Source: an uncultured Streptomyces sp.
GTDB taxonomy: Bacteria > Actinomycetota > Actinomycetes > Streptomycetales > Streptomycetaceae
Direction: 5' to 3'
Assembly (NCBI RefSeq): GCF_947488945.1
Contig: NZ_CANLBS010000016.1
Coordinates: 62,001 to 126,000 of the forward strand
DNA: 64,000 nt
Position 1 is the stretch's first letter, and each line of letters starts with the position of its first letter. Positions 33,101 to 41,037 of this stretch are shown piece after piece. The position numbers were made by a program, and so were the translations under genes. The notes beneath the pieces were generated by a model that worked only from the letters and a program-made list of their open reading frames with translations, searched no databases and had not been told where the DNA came from.

Positions 33101-35251
33101 ATGGACAGACGCGGCTTTCTCACCAGTGCGGCCGGCACCACGGCGGCCGCAACCCTGCTGGGCGCTCCACCCGCCCAGGCCGTCGCATCACGCACGGGAA
33201 CGCCGGCCCTCCCCGTCCCCAAGCAGCCGTTCAGGCCGACGGACGCCGACTTCCCCAAGGCGGGCGGCAACCTGGCCAACCAGAACTACTCGTCCCTCAA
33301 GAAGATCACCCCGCGCAACGTGAAACAGCTCGGCGGGGCCTGGCACGTCAACCTGGAGGGCGGCGACACCGGCCGCGCCCAGCAGTGCGCCGTCGTCGCC
33401 CAGGACGGCGTGCTCTACGTCGCCACCACCCAGCAGAACATCTTCGCCGTCGACGGGCGGACCGGCGCGGTGAAATGGAAGACGAGCGTCGGCTCCGAGA
33501 CCACCAACATGCGCGGAGTGGCCCTCGGCCACGGCCTCGCGTTCACCATCTCGGGCGAGAACACGGTCTACGCCCTGGACCAGAGGACCGGTGCGGTCGT
33601 CTGGACCAGGGAGATGCTCATCGAGGACCAGGGCGACCCCGGTTGCGACCCGGCCAGCGGCCAGTGCGGCGGCAGCAGGGGCAGTCTGGCCGGGGCGGTC
33701 GTCTACTGGGACGGCATGATCTACGTCGGCACCCAGGGCAGCACCGCGGGCGCCCGCGGCCGGGGCTACGGACTGGACGCCGCGACGGGCAAGATCGTCT
33801 GGACCTTCTGGGGCACCCCGGGGCCGGGGGAGTTCGGGCACGACACCTGGGAGGGGGACACCTGGAAGACGGGTGGCGCGGTGTGCTGGATCCATCCTGC
33901 GGTCGACCCCGAACTCGGTCTCGTCTACTGGACGTTCGGCAATCCCTATCCGCGCACCGACGGCTCCACGCGGGGCGGCGACAACCTCTTCGCCAACTGC
34001 CTGGTGGCCATCGACGCGAAGACGGGAAAGCGGCGCTGGCACTTCCAGTCCGTACACCACGACATCTGGGACTACGACGGCGTGATGTCACCGGTCCTCG
34101 CGGACATCCAGATCGAGGGCCGCAGGCGCAGGGTCGTCGTGTACGGCAGCAAGACCGGGATGTACTACATCCTGGACCGCGCGACCGGCGATCCGGTGCA
34201 CGGCATGGAGGAGCGCCCGGTGCCGCAGCACGCGGCCCAGAAGACGTCCCCCACCCAGCCGTTCCCCGGCGGTGAGCCGTTCGTGGAGACCGAGCCGCGG
34301 ATCGACAAGGCCACCCGCCCGGTCCCGTTCTACGCCACCGGCGGCCTCTTCGAGGTGCACTGGGACCGGCCGACCATCCTCTACCCGGGCGCCGGCGGCG
34401 GCGCGGACTGGTCGTCCCCGTCCTTCAGCCACCGCACGGGTCTCGTCTACGTGGGGTACGGACTCATCAACTCCGCCTACTCCAACACCCACGGCGGGCG
34501 GGTCAACACCGCGCGCCCGCTCGGCGAGTACTTCGCCGGGGGAGTCGTGGCGGTCGATCCGCGTACCAACACGGTTTCCTGGCGCCAGGAGGGCGACTGG
34601 TCGCTGGCCCACGGCAACGGGGTCCTGTCCACGGCGAGCGGCGTGCTCTTCCAGGGCCGCCCGGACGGCGTCCTCACCGCCCTGGACGACGTGAGCGGTG
34701 AGGAACTGTGGACCTGGCAGTGCGGCGCTGGGGTGAACACGAGCCCGATGACCTACGAGGCCGACGGCGAGCAGTACATCGCGGTCCTGGCCGGCGGGAA
34801 CGGCCTGCCCTACCCGGACATCCCCAAGGGCGACCACCTGTGGGCGTTCAAGATCGGCGGCAAGGTGCAGCCCGCAGCCGCGCCCGTGCCCCCGTCCAAG
34901 CGCAACCAGATCCGCACGGCCGCGGTCAGCGGCACCACTGCGGGCAACACCGTCACGCTGGGCCGCGTCTGGGACAACGCCAGGAGCGCGCCCGGCGCCA
35001 CGGAGAACCTGGTGGCGCAGAACGCCATGTCCCCGCAGCACCTCGCCGTCCCGCGGGGCAGCGCGGTCACCTTCACCAACCCCGCCACCAACAAGACCGC
35101 CCACGGCGCGGTCGCCTTCTTCGAGGCCGAGTTCGACACCGGTCTGCTGATGCCGGGCGAGTCGTACACGTACACCTTCGACACGCCGGGCGAGTTCTTC
35201 TACAACGACCCGGTCTCCCCGCAGAGCACGGGCAAGATCGTCGTTTCCTGA
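33101..35251 (+). CDS. Tat-exported PQQ-dependent dehydrogenase with C-terminal cupredoxin-like domain
   Basis: 716 residues. Tat-type signal (MDRRGFLTSAAGTTAAATLL, ending PPAQA), then a PQQ beta-propeller (about 45-590) with repeated W-motifs such as VYALDQRTGAVVWTREM and LTALDDVSGEELWTW. The segment SVHHDIWDYDGVMSPV carries the expected catalytic Asp (about Asp324). The vicinal Cys pair of classic quinoprotein alcohol dehydrogenases is absent. A CX6C pair (GCDPASGQCGG) lies in the equivalent region. Residues of about 620-716 form a beta domain like a cupredoxin, with His668 but no Cys/His/Met set at the C-terminus. It should oxidise an alcohol or sugar outside the membrane using PQQ made by the adjacent operon. 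AGAGGG precedes the ATG. Confidence 0.87.
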   Translation: MDRRGFLTSAAGTTAAATLLGAPPAQAVASRTGTPALPVPKQPFRPTDADFPKAGGNLANQNYSSLKKITPRNVKQLGGAWHVNLEGGDTGRAQQCAVVAQDGVLYVATTQQNIFAVDGRTGAVKWKTSVGSETTNMRGVALGHGLAFTISGENTVYALDQRTGAVVWTREMLIEDQGDPGCDPASGQCGGSRGSLAGAVVYWDGMIYVGTQGSTAGARGRGYGLDAATGKIVWTFWGTPGPGEFGHDTWEGDTWKTGGAVCWIHPAVDPELGLVYWTFGNPYPRTDGSTRGGDNLFANCLVAIDAKTGKRRWHFQSVHHDIWDYDGVMSPVLADIQIEGRRRRVVVYGSKTGMYYILDRATGDPVHGMEERPVPQHAAQKTSPTQPFPGGEPFVETEPRIDKATRPVPFYATGGLFEVHWDRPTILYPGAGGGADWSSPSFSHRTGLVYVGYGLINSAYSNTHGGRVNTARPLGEYFAGGVVAVDPRTNTVSWRQEGDWSLAHGNGVLSTASGVLFQGRPDGVLTALDDVSGEELWTWQCGAGVNTSPMTYEADGEQYIAVLAGGNGLPYPDIPKGDHLWAFKIGGKVQPAAAPVPPSKRNQIRTAAVSGTTAGNTVTLGRVWDNARSAPGATENLVAQNAMSPQHLAVPRGSAVTFTNPATNKTAHGAVAFFEAEFDTGLLMPGESYTYTFDTPGEFFYNDPVSPQSTGKIVVS

Positions 35252-35472
35252 CCGCACGCCCGTCACGACGCGCACACATGCTCCGTCCGGGCGCCCCGCG
35301 CCGTGCCACGCCCGCGCGCGTCTCCCGGCCGACCTCCCGCGCCGACGCGCCCCGCCGCGGCGCCCCCCTCACCACGCGCGCAGCCGGCCGCCGCTCCGTC
35401 CCATCCCTCGGGCACCCGCTCGCCGCGGCGTGCCGTTCCGGCGCATTGCCGACAGAAGAAGAGGACACAACC

Positions 35473-36465
35473 ATGTCAGGAAGAACGCTCCGGGCACGAG
35501 CCCGGAGCACGCGCACGGCGGTGCTCACCACCCTGGGGCTGATGGTCGCGATGATCGTCGCACTCATCGCCACCGGCACCCTCAGCGTCGCCCACGGCCG
35601 CATCGGCACCGGGGCACAGGAGTTGGGCGACCCGGACTACGGGGTCTGCCGGGGCCTCGACGACGACTGCTACCACGACTGGGGCAACTTCGACCCGGCC
35701 GACGGCTACCGCATCCTGCTGTACACCCGCACGGCGGGACCCCGGCACGCCAACCTCGGCCCCGCACTGCCGGCCGGCCTCAACCCGCCGCTGAGCGACG
35801 CCAACGTCGTCCAGAAAGCCATGGTCAAGCTGGGCGAGACGGGCGGCTTCCAGGTCGACTACACCGAGGACGTCGCCCAACTCGCCTCCCCGAACACCCT
35901 GTTCAAGTACAACGCCGTCGTCTTCTTCTCCACCAGCAGGGACGCGCTGGACGACTCCGCGCAGACCTCGCTGCGCCAGTACATCCGCGGGGGCGGCGGC
36001 TTCGTCGGCATCCACAACGCCTTCGGCACCGAGTACAACTGGCCGTGGTACGAAGGCCTGCTGGGGAACGCGAACTTCTACGACCACGGCCCGGCGCAGC
36101 CGGGAACCGTCCGGACGGTGGAACGCAAGGACGCCTCCACCCGGGAACTCCCGGCCCGCTGGAACTTCACGGACGAGTGGTACAACCTCGTGCCCTCCCC
36201 GACCCGGGTGCGGGTCCTCGCCGAGGTGGACGAGAGCACCCTCGCCAAGGGCGTCGCCGGCAACTACAGCCACCCCGGTCACGGCGACGACCACCCGGTC
36301 GCCTGGTGCCAGTACTACGACGGCGGCCGGTCCTGGGTCACCACGCTGGGCCACGACGCCAAGCAGTTCACCACGGACGGCTCCTTCGCCGGCGCGGCCG
36401 AGTTCCAGAAGCTGATCGTCGGCGGCATCCAGTCCGCCGCCGGCATGAAGCCCTTCTGCGCGTAG
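35473..36465 (+). CDS. Exported ThuA-domain protein
   Basis: 330 residues. A basic N-terminus and a hydrophobic segment (VLTTLGLMVAMIVALIATGTL) act as signal or anchor. The ThuA (class I glutamine-amidotransferase-like, trehalose utilisation) domain follows: RILLYTRTAGPRH, FKYNAVVFFSTSRDAL, LRQYIRGGGGFVGIHNAF, and GRSWVTTLGHD. In Rhizobium, ThuA/ThuB serve conversion of trehalose to 3-keto sugars. The family is often found with sugar dehydrogenases. Between a PQQ dehydrogenase and the pqq operon, a role in handling an oxidised sugar outside the cell is a reasonable inference. The 221-base gap before it shows no copy of the PQQ-type promoter, so it may be read through from the dehydrogenase gene. 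Confidence 0.82.
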   Translation: MSGRTLRARARSTRTAVLTTLGLMVAMIVALIATGTLSVAHGRIGTGAQELGDPDYGVCRGLDDDCYHDWGNFDPADGYRILLYTRTAGPRHANLGPALPAGLNPPLSDANVVQKAMVKLGETGGFQVDYTEDVAQLASPNTLFKYNAVVFFSTSRDALDDSAQTSLRQYIRGGGGFVGIHNAFGTEYNWPWYEGLLGNANFYDHGPAQPGTVRTVERKDASTRELPARWNFTDEWYNLVPSPTRVRVLAEVDESTLAKGVAGNYSHPGHGDDHPVAWCQYYDGGRSWVTTLGHDAKQFTTDGSFAGAAEFQKLIVGGIQSAAGMKPFCA

Positions 36466-36567
36466 CTCCGGGGCGAACCCGGACGGACCGGCGGCTCCGG
36501 CGCGCCGCGCCGCCGGCCCGCCCCGCAGTGAGGGCCGGGGAGCCACGGATCACCTCCGTCCCACCCC

Positions 36568-36596
36568 TTGTCACCGCCGCGCGCCCTGTCTAGCGT
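36568..36596 (+). promoter_or_regulatory. Promoter of the pqq operon
   Basis: TTGTCA (36568-36573), 17 bases, TAGCGT (36591-36596), preceded by ACCCC. It is almost the same as the promoter of the PQQ dehydrogenase gene 3.6 kb upstream. About 175 bases of leader separate it from pqqA. Nothing else was recognised in this 310-base intergenic region. Confidence 0.65.
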
Positions 36597-36775
36597 AGGG
36601 GCGTACCACTAGGCGGAACGTTGAATCCACGCAGCGGTCCCGCTTCGGTCGACAGGGCCTCTCGGCACCCTCCGTCCGGGCCTCTCCGCCCCACGAACGC
36701 CCCACGGGCCGCCAGGACTTCGGCCGCCCGCGGCTCCACTCCCACCCCGCGCACCCCCTTCGGAAGGACACCGAC

Positions 36776-36910
36776 ATGCTTGAGCCCACCGCGGACACCA
36801 CCCCCCGGGCCGACACCACGACCGCCACGCCTGCGGGCTGGAGCACCCCGGACTACACCGTGGTCGACACGGCCATGGAAGTCACCGCCTACTCCCTCAA
36901 CGCCCTCTAG
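36776..36910 (+). CDS. pqqA: PQQ precursor peptide PqqA
   Basis: 44 residues, easily missed because of its size. The C-terminal half WSTPDYTVVDTAMEVTAY has the PqqA pattern W-x-x-P-x-Y followed by E-V-T-x-Y. Glu35 and Tyr39 are the residues that PqqE cross-links and from which PQQ is built. The 20-residue N-terminal extension, rich in Thr/Asp/Pro, is longer than in Methylobacterium-type PqqA (about 24-29 residues). ATG preceded by GGAAGGA. The stop is 13 bases before the pqqB start. First gene of pqqABCDE. Confidence 0.9.
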   Translation: MLEPTADTTPRADTTTATPAGWSTPDYTVVDTAMEVTAYSLNAL

Positions 36911-36923
36911 ACAAGGCATCACC

Positions 36924-37820
36924 GTGCTGCTGCTCACGCTGGGCACGGCGGCCGGTGGAGGGGTTCCCCAGTGGAACTGCGCGTGCCCCGGATGCTCCGG
37001 GGCACGCGCCCACCACGACCGCCGGCGCACCCACGACTCCCTGGCCGTGATCGGTGATGAACCCTCCTCCTGGTTCCTCGTCAACGCGGGCCCCGACGTC
37101 ACGGACCATCTGGAAGCCCACGCGGCACTGCGCCCCGGACCCGGCGACGAACGCACACCGGTCGTCCGGGTCCTGCTCACCGACGCCGAACTCGACCACA
37201 CCATCGGGCTGCTCAGGCTGCGCGAGGCCCGGCACATCGAGATCCACGCCACCGAACCCGTGCGCCGGGCGCTGCGCGATCGCCTCGGCCTGGACGCCAC
37301 GCTCACCCCGTACACCACGCTCTCCTGGCACGACCTGCCGCGGACGGGCCAGAACCCGGCGGTCGTCGCGGGGATCGAGACCTCCGCCGTCCACCTGTCC
37401 GCCAAACGCCCGCGGTACGCCGCCGACGCACCCGAGGACAGCGGCTGGGTCGCGGCCGTCAGACTGCACGACCCCGTCCGGGGCACCACGGCCCTGTACG
37501 CCCCCGCGCTCGCGGAATGGAGCGGGGAGTTCGCCGAAGAGGCCGCCGCGGCCGACTGCGTGTTCGTCGACGGCACGTTCTGGGACGACGAGGAACCGCG
37601 TCGGTCGGGCGTCTCCTCTCGCACCTCCACCGGCATGGGCCATCTGCCCGTCCACGGCCCCGGAGGGACCGCTGAACGGCTGGCGAAGCTGCCGGCCCGC
37701 TGCCTCTACACCCACCTCAACAACACGAATCCCCTGGTCGACCCCTCCGCACCCCAGCACGGCGTCCTGGCCGGGCGGGGGCTCGAAGTGGCACAGGACG
37801 GGATGGTGATCGAGCTATGA
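36924..37820 (+). CDS. pqqB: PQQ biosynthesis protein PqqB (metallo-beta-lactamase fold)
   Basis: 298 residues. N-terminus VLLLTLGTAAGGGVPQWNCACPGCSGARAH is the PqqB signature, with its Cys pair for zinc, followed by LLTDAELDHTIGLLRLRE and, near the end, GMGHLPVHG and YTHLNNTNPL. PqqB is the proposed hydroxylase acting on the cross-linked Glu-Tyr intermediate. The GTG at 36924 (AAGG 7 bases upstream) starts exactly at the conserved N-terminus. The stop overlaps pqqC (ATGA). Confidence 0.93.
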   Translation: MLLLTLGTAAGGGVPQWNCACPGCSGARAHHDRRRTHDSLAVIGDEPSSWFLVNAGPDVTDHLEAHAALRPGPGDERTPVVRVLLTDAELDHTIGLLRLREARHIEIHATEPVRRALRDRLGLDATLTPYTTLSWHDLPRTGQNPAVVAGIETSAVHLSAKRPRYAADAPEDSGWVAAVRLHDPVRGTTALYAPALAEWSGEFAEEAAAADCVFVDGTFWDDEEPRRSGVSSRTSTGMGHLPVHGPGGTAERLAKLPARCLYTHLNNTNPLVDPSAPQHGVLAGRGLEVAQDGMVIEL

Positions 37821-38575
37821 CGACAGCACCGGTGCGCCCCGGCCCTCCGGCCCCGCACCCCGCGGAACCGCGCGACACCCCCTTGGCCCCCGCCGGGTTC
37901 GAGGCCGAACTGAGGGAACTGGCGCGAAGCCGGTACCACGACGCGCACCCGTTCAACGTACGGATGCACCGGGGGGAACTGAGCCCGGACGAACTGCGCG
38001 CCTGGGTCGCCAACCGCTTCCACTACCAGACCAGCATCCCCGTGAAGGACGCCCTGATCCTGGCGAAACTCCCCGGTCCGGCCATGCGCCGCTCCTGGCT
38101 GCGCAGGATCCAGGACCACGACGGCATCGCCGACGGCGAGGGCGGCATCGAGCGCTGGCTGCGGCTCGGTGAGGCCGTCGGACTGGAACGCGCGGAGATG
38201 GAGTCGGGCAGGAACGTCCTGCCCGGAGTGCGGTTCGCCGTCGACGGCTACGTGAACTTCTGCCGGCTCGCCCCCGTCCTGGAGGCCGTCGCCTCCTCGC
38301 TCACCGAGCTGTGCGCGCCGGACATCATGACGACCCGGCTGGAGACCTTCCCCGTCCACTACCCGTGGATCGAGGAGTCGGGTCTCGCCTACTTCCGCGG
38401 CCGGGTCCCGCAGGGCCGCCGGGACGGCGCCGAGGCGCTGGCCTGGGTGATCGACCGGGCGCGGACCCGCGAGGACCAGCTCAGGGCACTGTCGGCCCTC
38501 GCCTTCAAGTGCGACGTCCTGTGGTCCCTGCTCGACGCGGTGGAGCACGGTGGCAGGCCGGGGAGCCCCCGATGA
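37817..38575 (+). CDS. pqqC: Pyrroloquinoline-quinone synthase PqqC
   Basis: 252 residues, TENA/heme-oxygenase-like helical fold. Motifs: RYHDAHPFNVRMHRGELSPDELRAWVANRFHYQTSIPVKDA, RRIQDHDG, LEAVASSLTELCAPDIM, and YPWIEESGLAYFRGRVPQGRRD. These are the conserved PqqC active-site segments. It performs the final cofactor-free eight-electron oxidation and ring closure to PQQ. It overlaps pqqB and pqqD by 4 bases each. Confidence 0.95.
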   Translation: MTTAPVRPGPPAPHPAEPRDTPLAPAGFEAELRELARSRYHDAHPFNVRMHRGELSPDELRAWVANRFHYQTSIPVKDALILAKLPGPAMRRSWLRRIQDHDGIADGEGGIERWLRLGEAVGLERAEMESGRNVLPGVRFAVDGYVNFCRLAPVLEAVASSLTELCAPDIMTTRLETFPVHYPWIEESGLAYFRGRVPQGRRDGAEALAWVIDRARTREDQLRALSALAFKCDVLWSLLDAVEHGGRPGSPR

Positions 38576-38841
38576 CCTCGTCCGCGGCCGACTGGCGCCC
38601 GCGCACGTCACCTGCCGTCGTCCTGCGCCGCGACCGCACGCGGGGCAAGGACGTCCTGCTGATGCCGGAACGCGTCGTGGTGCTGGAGGGCGGCGCCCGC
38701 TGGATCATCGAACTCTGCGACGGTACGCGCACGGTGGCGGGCATCACCGACGAGCTGCGGGGACGCTTCCCCGGCGCGCCCGTCGAGGCCGAGGTGGGGC
38801 CGTTCGTCGAGCGGCTGCGCAAGGAAGGCTGGATCACATGA
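38572..38841 (+). CDS. pqqD: PqqA-binding chaperone PqqD
   Basis: 89 residues, a stand-alone RiPP recognition element. SPAVVLRRDRTRGKDVLLMPERVVVLEGGARWIIELCDGTRTVAGI with a C-terminal winged helix (VGPFVERLRKEGWI) is typical. PqqD presents the PqqA peptide to PqqE. ATG overlaps the pqqC stop, and its own stop overlaps pqqE (ATGA). Confidence 0.93.
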   Translation: MTSSAADWRPRTSPAVVLRRDRTRGKDVLLMPERVVVLEGGARWIIELCDGTRTVAGITDELRGRFPGAPVEAEVGPFVERLRKEGWIT

Positions 38842-39950
38842 CCACGACACCCCCGCCGCCCCCCTGGGCCCTCCTGGCGGAACTGACGCACGCCTGCCCG
38901 CTGCACTGCGGCTACTGCTCCAACCCCCTGGAACTCAACCGTCGTTCGCGTGAGCTCACCGCGCCCGAGTGGGCGGACGTCTTCCGCCAGGCGGCCGGCC
39001 TGGGCGTGCTGCAGACCCACCTCTCCGGCGGCGAACCGCTGCTGCGCCAAGACCTGGAGGACATCGTCTCGGCCGCCGAACAGGCGGATATATACACCCA
39101 GTTGGTCACCAGCGGATCCGGACTCACCGGAACGCGGCTCGCCGCGCTCGCACGGGCCGGCCTGCGCAGCGTCCAGCTCTCCGTGCAGCACGCGGACGCC
39201 GCCGCCTCGGACCGCATCGCGGGCGCCAAGGCGTTCGCCGCGAAGGAGTCCGCAGCGGCCCTGGTCAGGGAAGCGGGCCTGCCGCTCGGGGTCAACGTGG
39301 TCCTGCACCGGCACAACCTGGACGCGATCGACGGTCTCGTGGAGCTGGCACTGCGCTGGAAGGCCGACCGCATCGAGCTCGCCAACACCCAGTTCTACGG
39401 CTGGGGCCTGCTGAACCGGGAGGCGCTGATGCCCGCACGGGACCAACTGGCCCGCGCCGCGGAGAGCGTGAGCCGGTGGCGCCGCGAACTGGAGGGCCGG
39501 CTGGAAATCGTATGGGTCGCTCCGGACTACTTCGACGGCGTGGCGAAGCCCTGCATGGGCGGCTGGGGAGCGGTCTCCCTCACCGTGACACCCGACGGCA
39601 CGGCACTGCCGTGCCCGGCCGCCGCGACCCTGCCCGGACTCTCCCCGGTCAACGTCCGCGACCACCCGCTGCGCTGGATCTGGGAGGAGTCGACAGCCTT
39701 CACCCTCTACCGGGGCGAGGAGTGGATGCCCTCACCGTGCCGCGGCTGCGAACGACGCACCCAGGACTTCGGAGGCTGCCGGTGCCAGGCCTTCGCGCTG
39801 ACGGGCGACGCCACCCGCACGGACCCGGCGTGCTCGCTCTCCCCCGACCACGCGATGCTCACCGCGCTGACCCGCACACCGCCCGGCGACCTCTCCGACG
39901 TGATTCCGCGCCGGCCGACCGCTGGACCGCGGGCCACCACCGCCGTCTGA
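38838..39950 (+). CDS. pqqE: Radical SAM PqqA peptide cyclase PqqE
   Basis: 370 residues. The N-terminal radical-SAM cluster is Cys20, Cys24, Cys27 (ACPLHCGYCSNPLEL). The C-terminal SPASM region has CPCRGCERR-like spacing of cysteines (PSPCRGCERRTQDFGGCRCQAF) for auxiliary clusters. It forms the Glu-Tyr carbon-carbon bond in PqqA bound to PqqD. Last gene of the operon. No pqqF-type protease gene is present nearby, so the linker peptide must be removed by a protease encoded elsewhere. Confidence 0.95.
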   Translation: MTTTPPPPPWALLAELTHACPLHCGYCSNPLELNRRSRELTAPEWADVFRQAAGLGVLQTHLSGGEPLLRQDLEDIVSAAEQADIYTQLVTSGSGLTGTRLAALARAGLRSVQLSVQHADAAASDRIAGAKAFAAKESAAALVREAGLPLGVNVVLHRHNLDAIDGLVELALRWKADRIELANTQFYGWGLLNREALMPARDQLARAAESVSRWRRELEGRLEIVWVAPDYFDGVAKPCMGGWGAVSLTVTPDGTALPCPAAATLPGLSPVNVRDHPLRWIWEESTAFTLYRGEEWMPSPCRGCERRTQDFGGCRCQAFALTGDATRTDPACSLSPDHAMLTALTRTPPGDLSDVIPRRPTAGPRATTAV

Positions 39951-40001
39951 CCGGCCGGTGAGCCGCGCACCGCGCGCGGCGGCGCCACCGGCACGGCCAG
40001 G

Positions 40002-40970
40002 TCAGCGGCCGGTCCGCAGAGCCGGCGCGTCCGCCCAGGGCGGGTCCGCTCCGGGGACGGAACACGTCAGGGCGGCGACGCGGGCGGCGAACGAGCAGGC
40101 GTCGGCGACCTCTTCGACGGACAGGCCGTCGAGCCGGCCGCCGAGGTGTCCGAGTCCGTCGAGGCGGTGCAGCAGGCCCGCGGTGAAGGAGTCGCCCGCG
40201 CCGACCGTGTCCGCGACCTCGACGTGCGGCGCCGGGACCGTGAGACGTGAACCGTCCAGGGAGGCGAGGGCGCCCCGACCACCGAGGGTGATGACGACGA
40301 GACGTGCTCCGGCGGCGTGCCATATGTCGCACGCCTCGTCGAGACCGACGCCCGGAGCGAGGAGGGCGCAGTCGTCCTCGCTGAGGCGGAGGATGTCGGC
40401 GACGGCGCACCAGCGCGCCAGCCGTTCGCGATAGGCGGCGGGCGGCACGAGCAGGGGGCGGACATTGGGATCGACGGACACGGTGGCGTGCGCGCGTGCC
40501 CGGGTGAGGTAGTCCTCGATGCGGCTGCCGCCGGGCCGGCGGATCAGGGCGAGGGAGCCGGTGTGCACGCAGACCGCGTCGTCGGGTCCCGTCCCGGTGA
40601 GTTCGTGGTCGGTCCACTGCCAGTCGGCGGCCCCGTCGGCGTAGAAGGTGTAGGCGGCCTGACCGGTCGGGTCGAGGTCGGCGACGGCGAGCGTGCTCGG
40701 CTCGGAGGCGGTCACGCTGCCGGTCAGGTCGACGCCGGACGCGGTGAGGCGGGCCCGGAAGAGGGCGCCGAAGGCGTCGTCGGAGAAGCGCCCGCGAAAG
40801 CGCGTCGGGCTGCCGAGCCGGGCGAGGGCGACCGCGGTGTTGGCGGGGCCGCCGCCGGGCAGGGCGCGCAACGCCAGTCCGTCGGCGCCCGGCGCGCCGG
40901 GATCCGTGAAGATGTCGGCGACGTTCTCGCCGAGAACGGTGAGGCTGCCGGGGGACCCGGTTCGGGCCAT
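40002..40970 (-). CDS. PfkB-family carbohydrate kinase, probable fructokinase
   Basis: 322 residues. PfkB signatures: GGGPANTAVALARLGSPTRF near the N-terminus and ADTVGAGDSFTAGLLHRL with the catalytic Asp near the C-terminus, plus VSVDPNVRP. It phosphorylates a sugar with ATP. As the last gene after an intracellular GH32 enzyme and a sugar importer, fructokinase is the best call. The ATG at 40970 has GGAAGGA upstream. A perfect hairpin lies between the GH32 stop and this gene, so its expression is probably lower than that of the genes before it. Confidence 0.87.
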   Translation of the reverse strand: MARTGSPGSLTVLGENVADIFTDPGAPGADGLALRALPGGGPANTAVALARLGSPTRFRGRFSDDAFGALFRARLTASGVDLTGSVTASEPSTLAVADLDPTGQAAYTFYADGAADWQWTDHELTGTGPDDAVCVHTGSLALIRRPGGSRIEDYLTRARAHATVSVDPNVRPLLVPPAAYRERLARWCAVADILRLSEDDCALLAPGVGLDEACDIWHAAGARLVVITLGGRGALASLDGSRLTVPAPHVEVADTVGAGDSFTAGLLHRLDGLGHLGGRLDGLSVEEVADACSFAARVAALTCSVPGADPPWADAPALRTGR

Positions 40971-41005
40971 GGTGGCCGTTTCCTTCCAAAGAGGGTGCGG
41001 AGTGG

Positions 41006-41035
41006 TCGCCCCGCACCGGGGAGGGTGCGGGGCGA
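41006..41035 (-). terminator. Intercistronic hairpin between GH32 and fructokinase genes
   Basis: Perfect 12-base-pair inverted repeat, arms 41006-41017 and 41024-41035 (TCGCCCCGCACC and its complement) with a 6-base loop, three bases after the GH32 stop. It probably acts as an attenuator or processing site, because the kinase that follows has no evident promoter. Confidence 0.6.
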
Positions 41036-41037
41036 GA

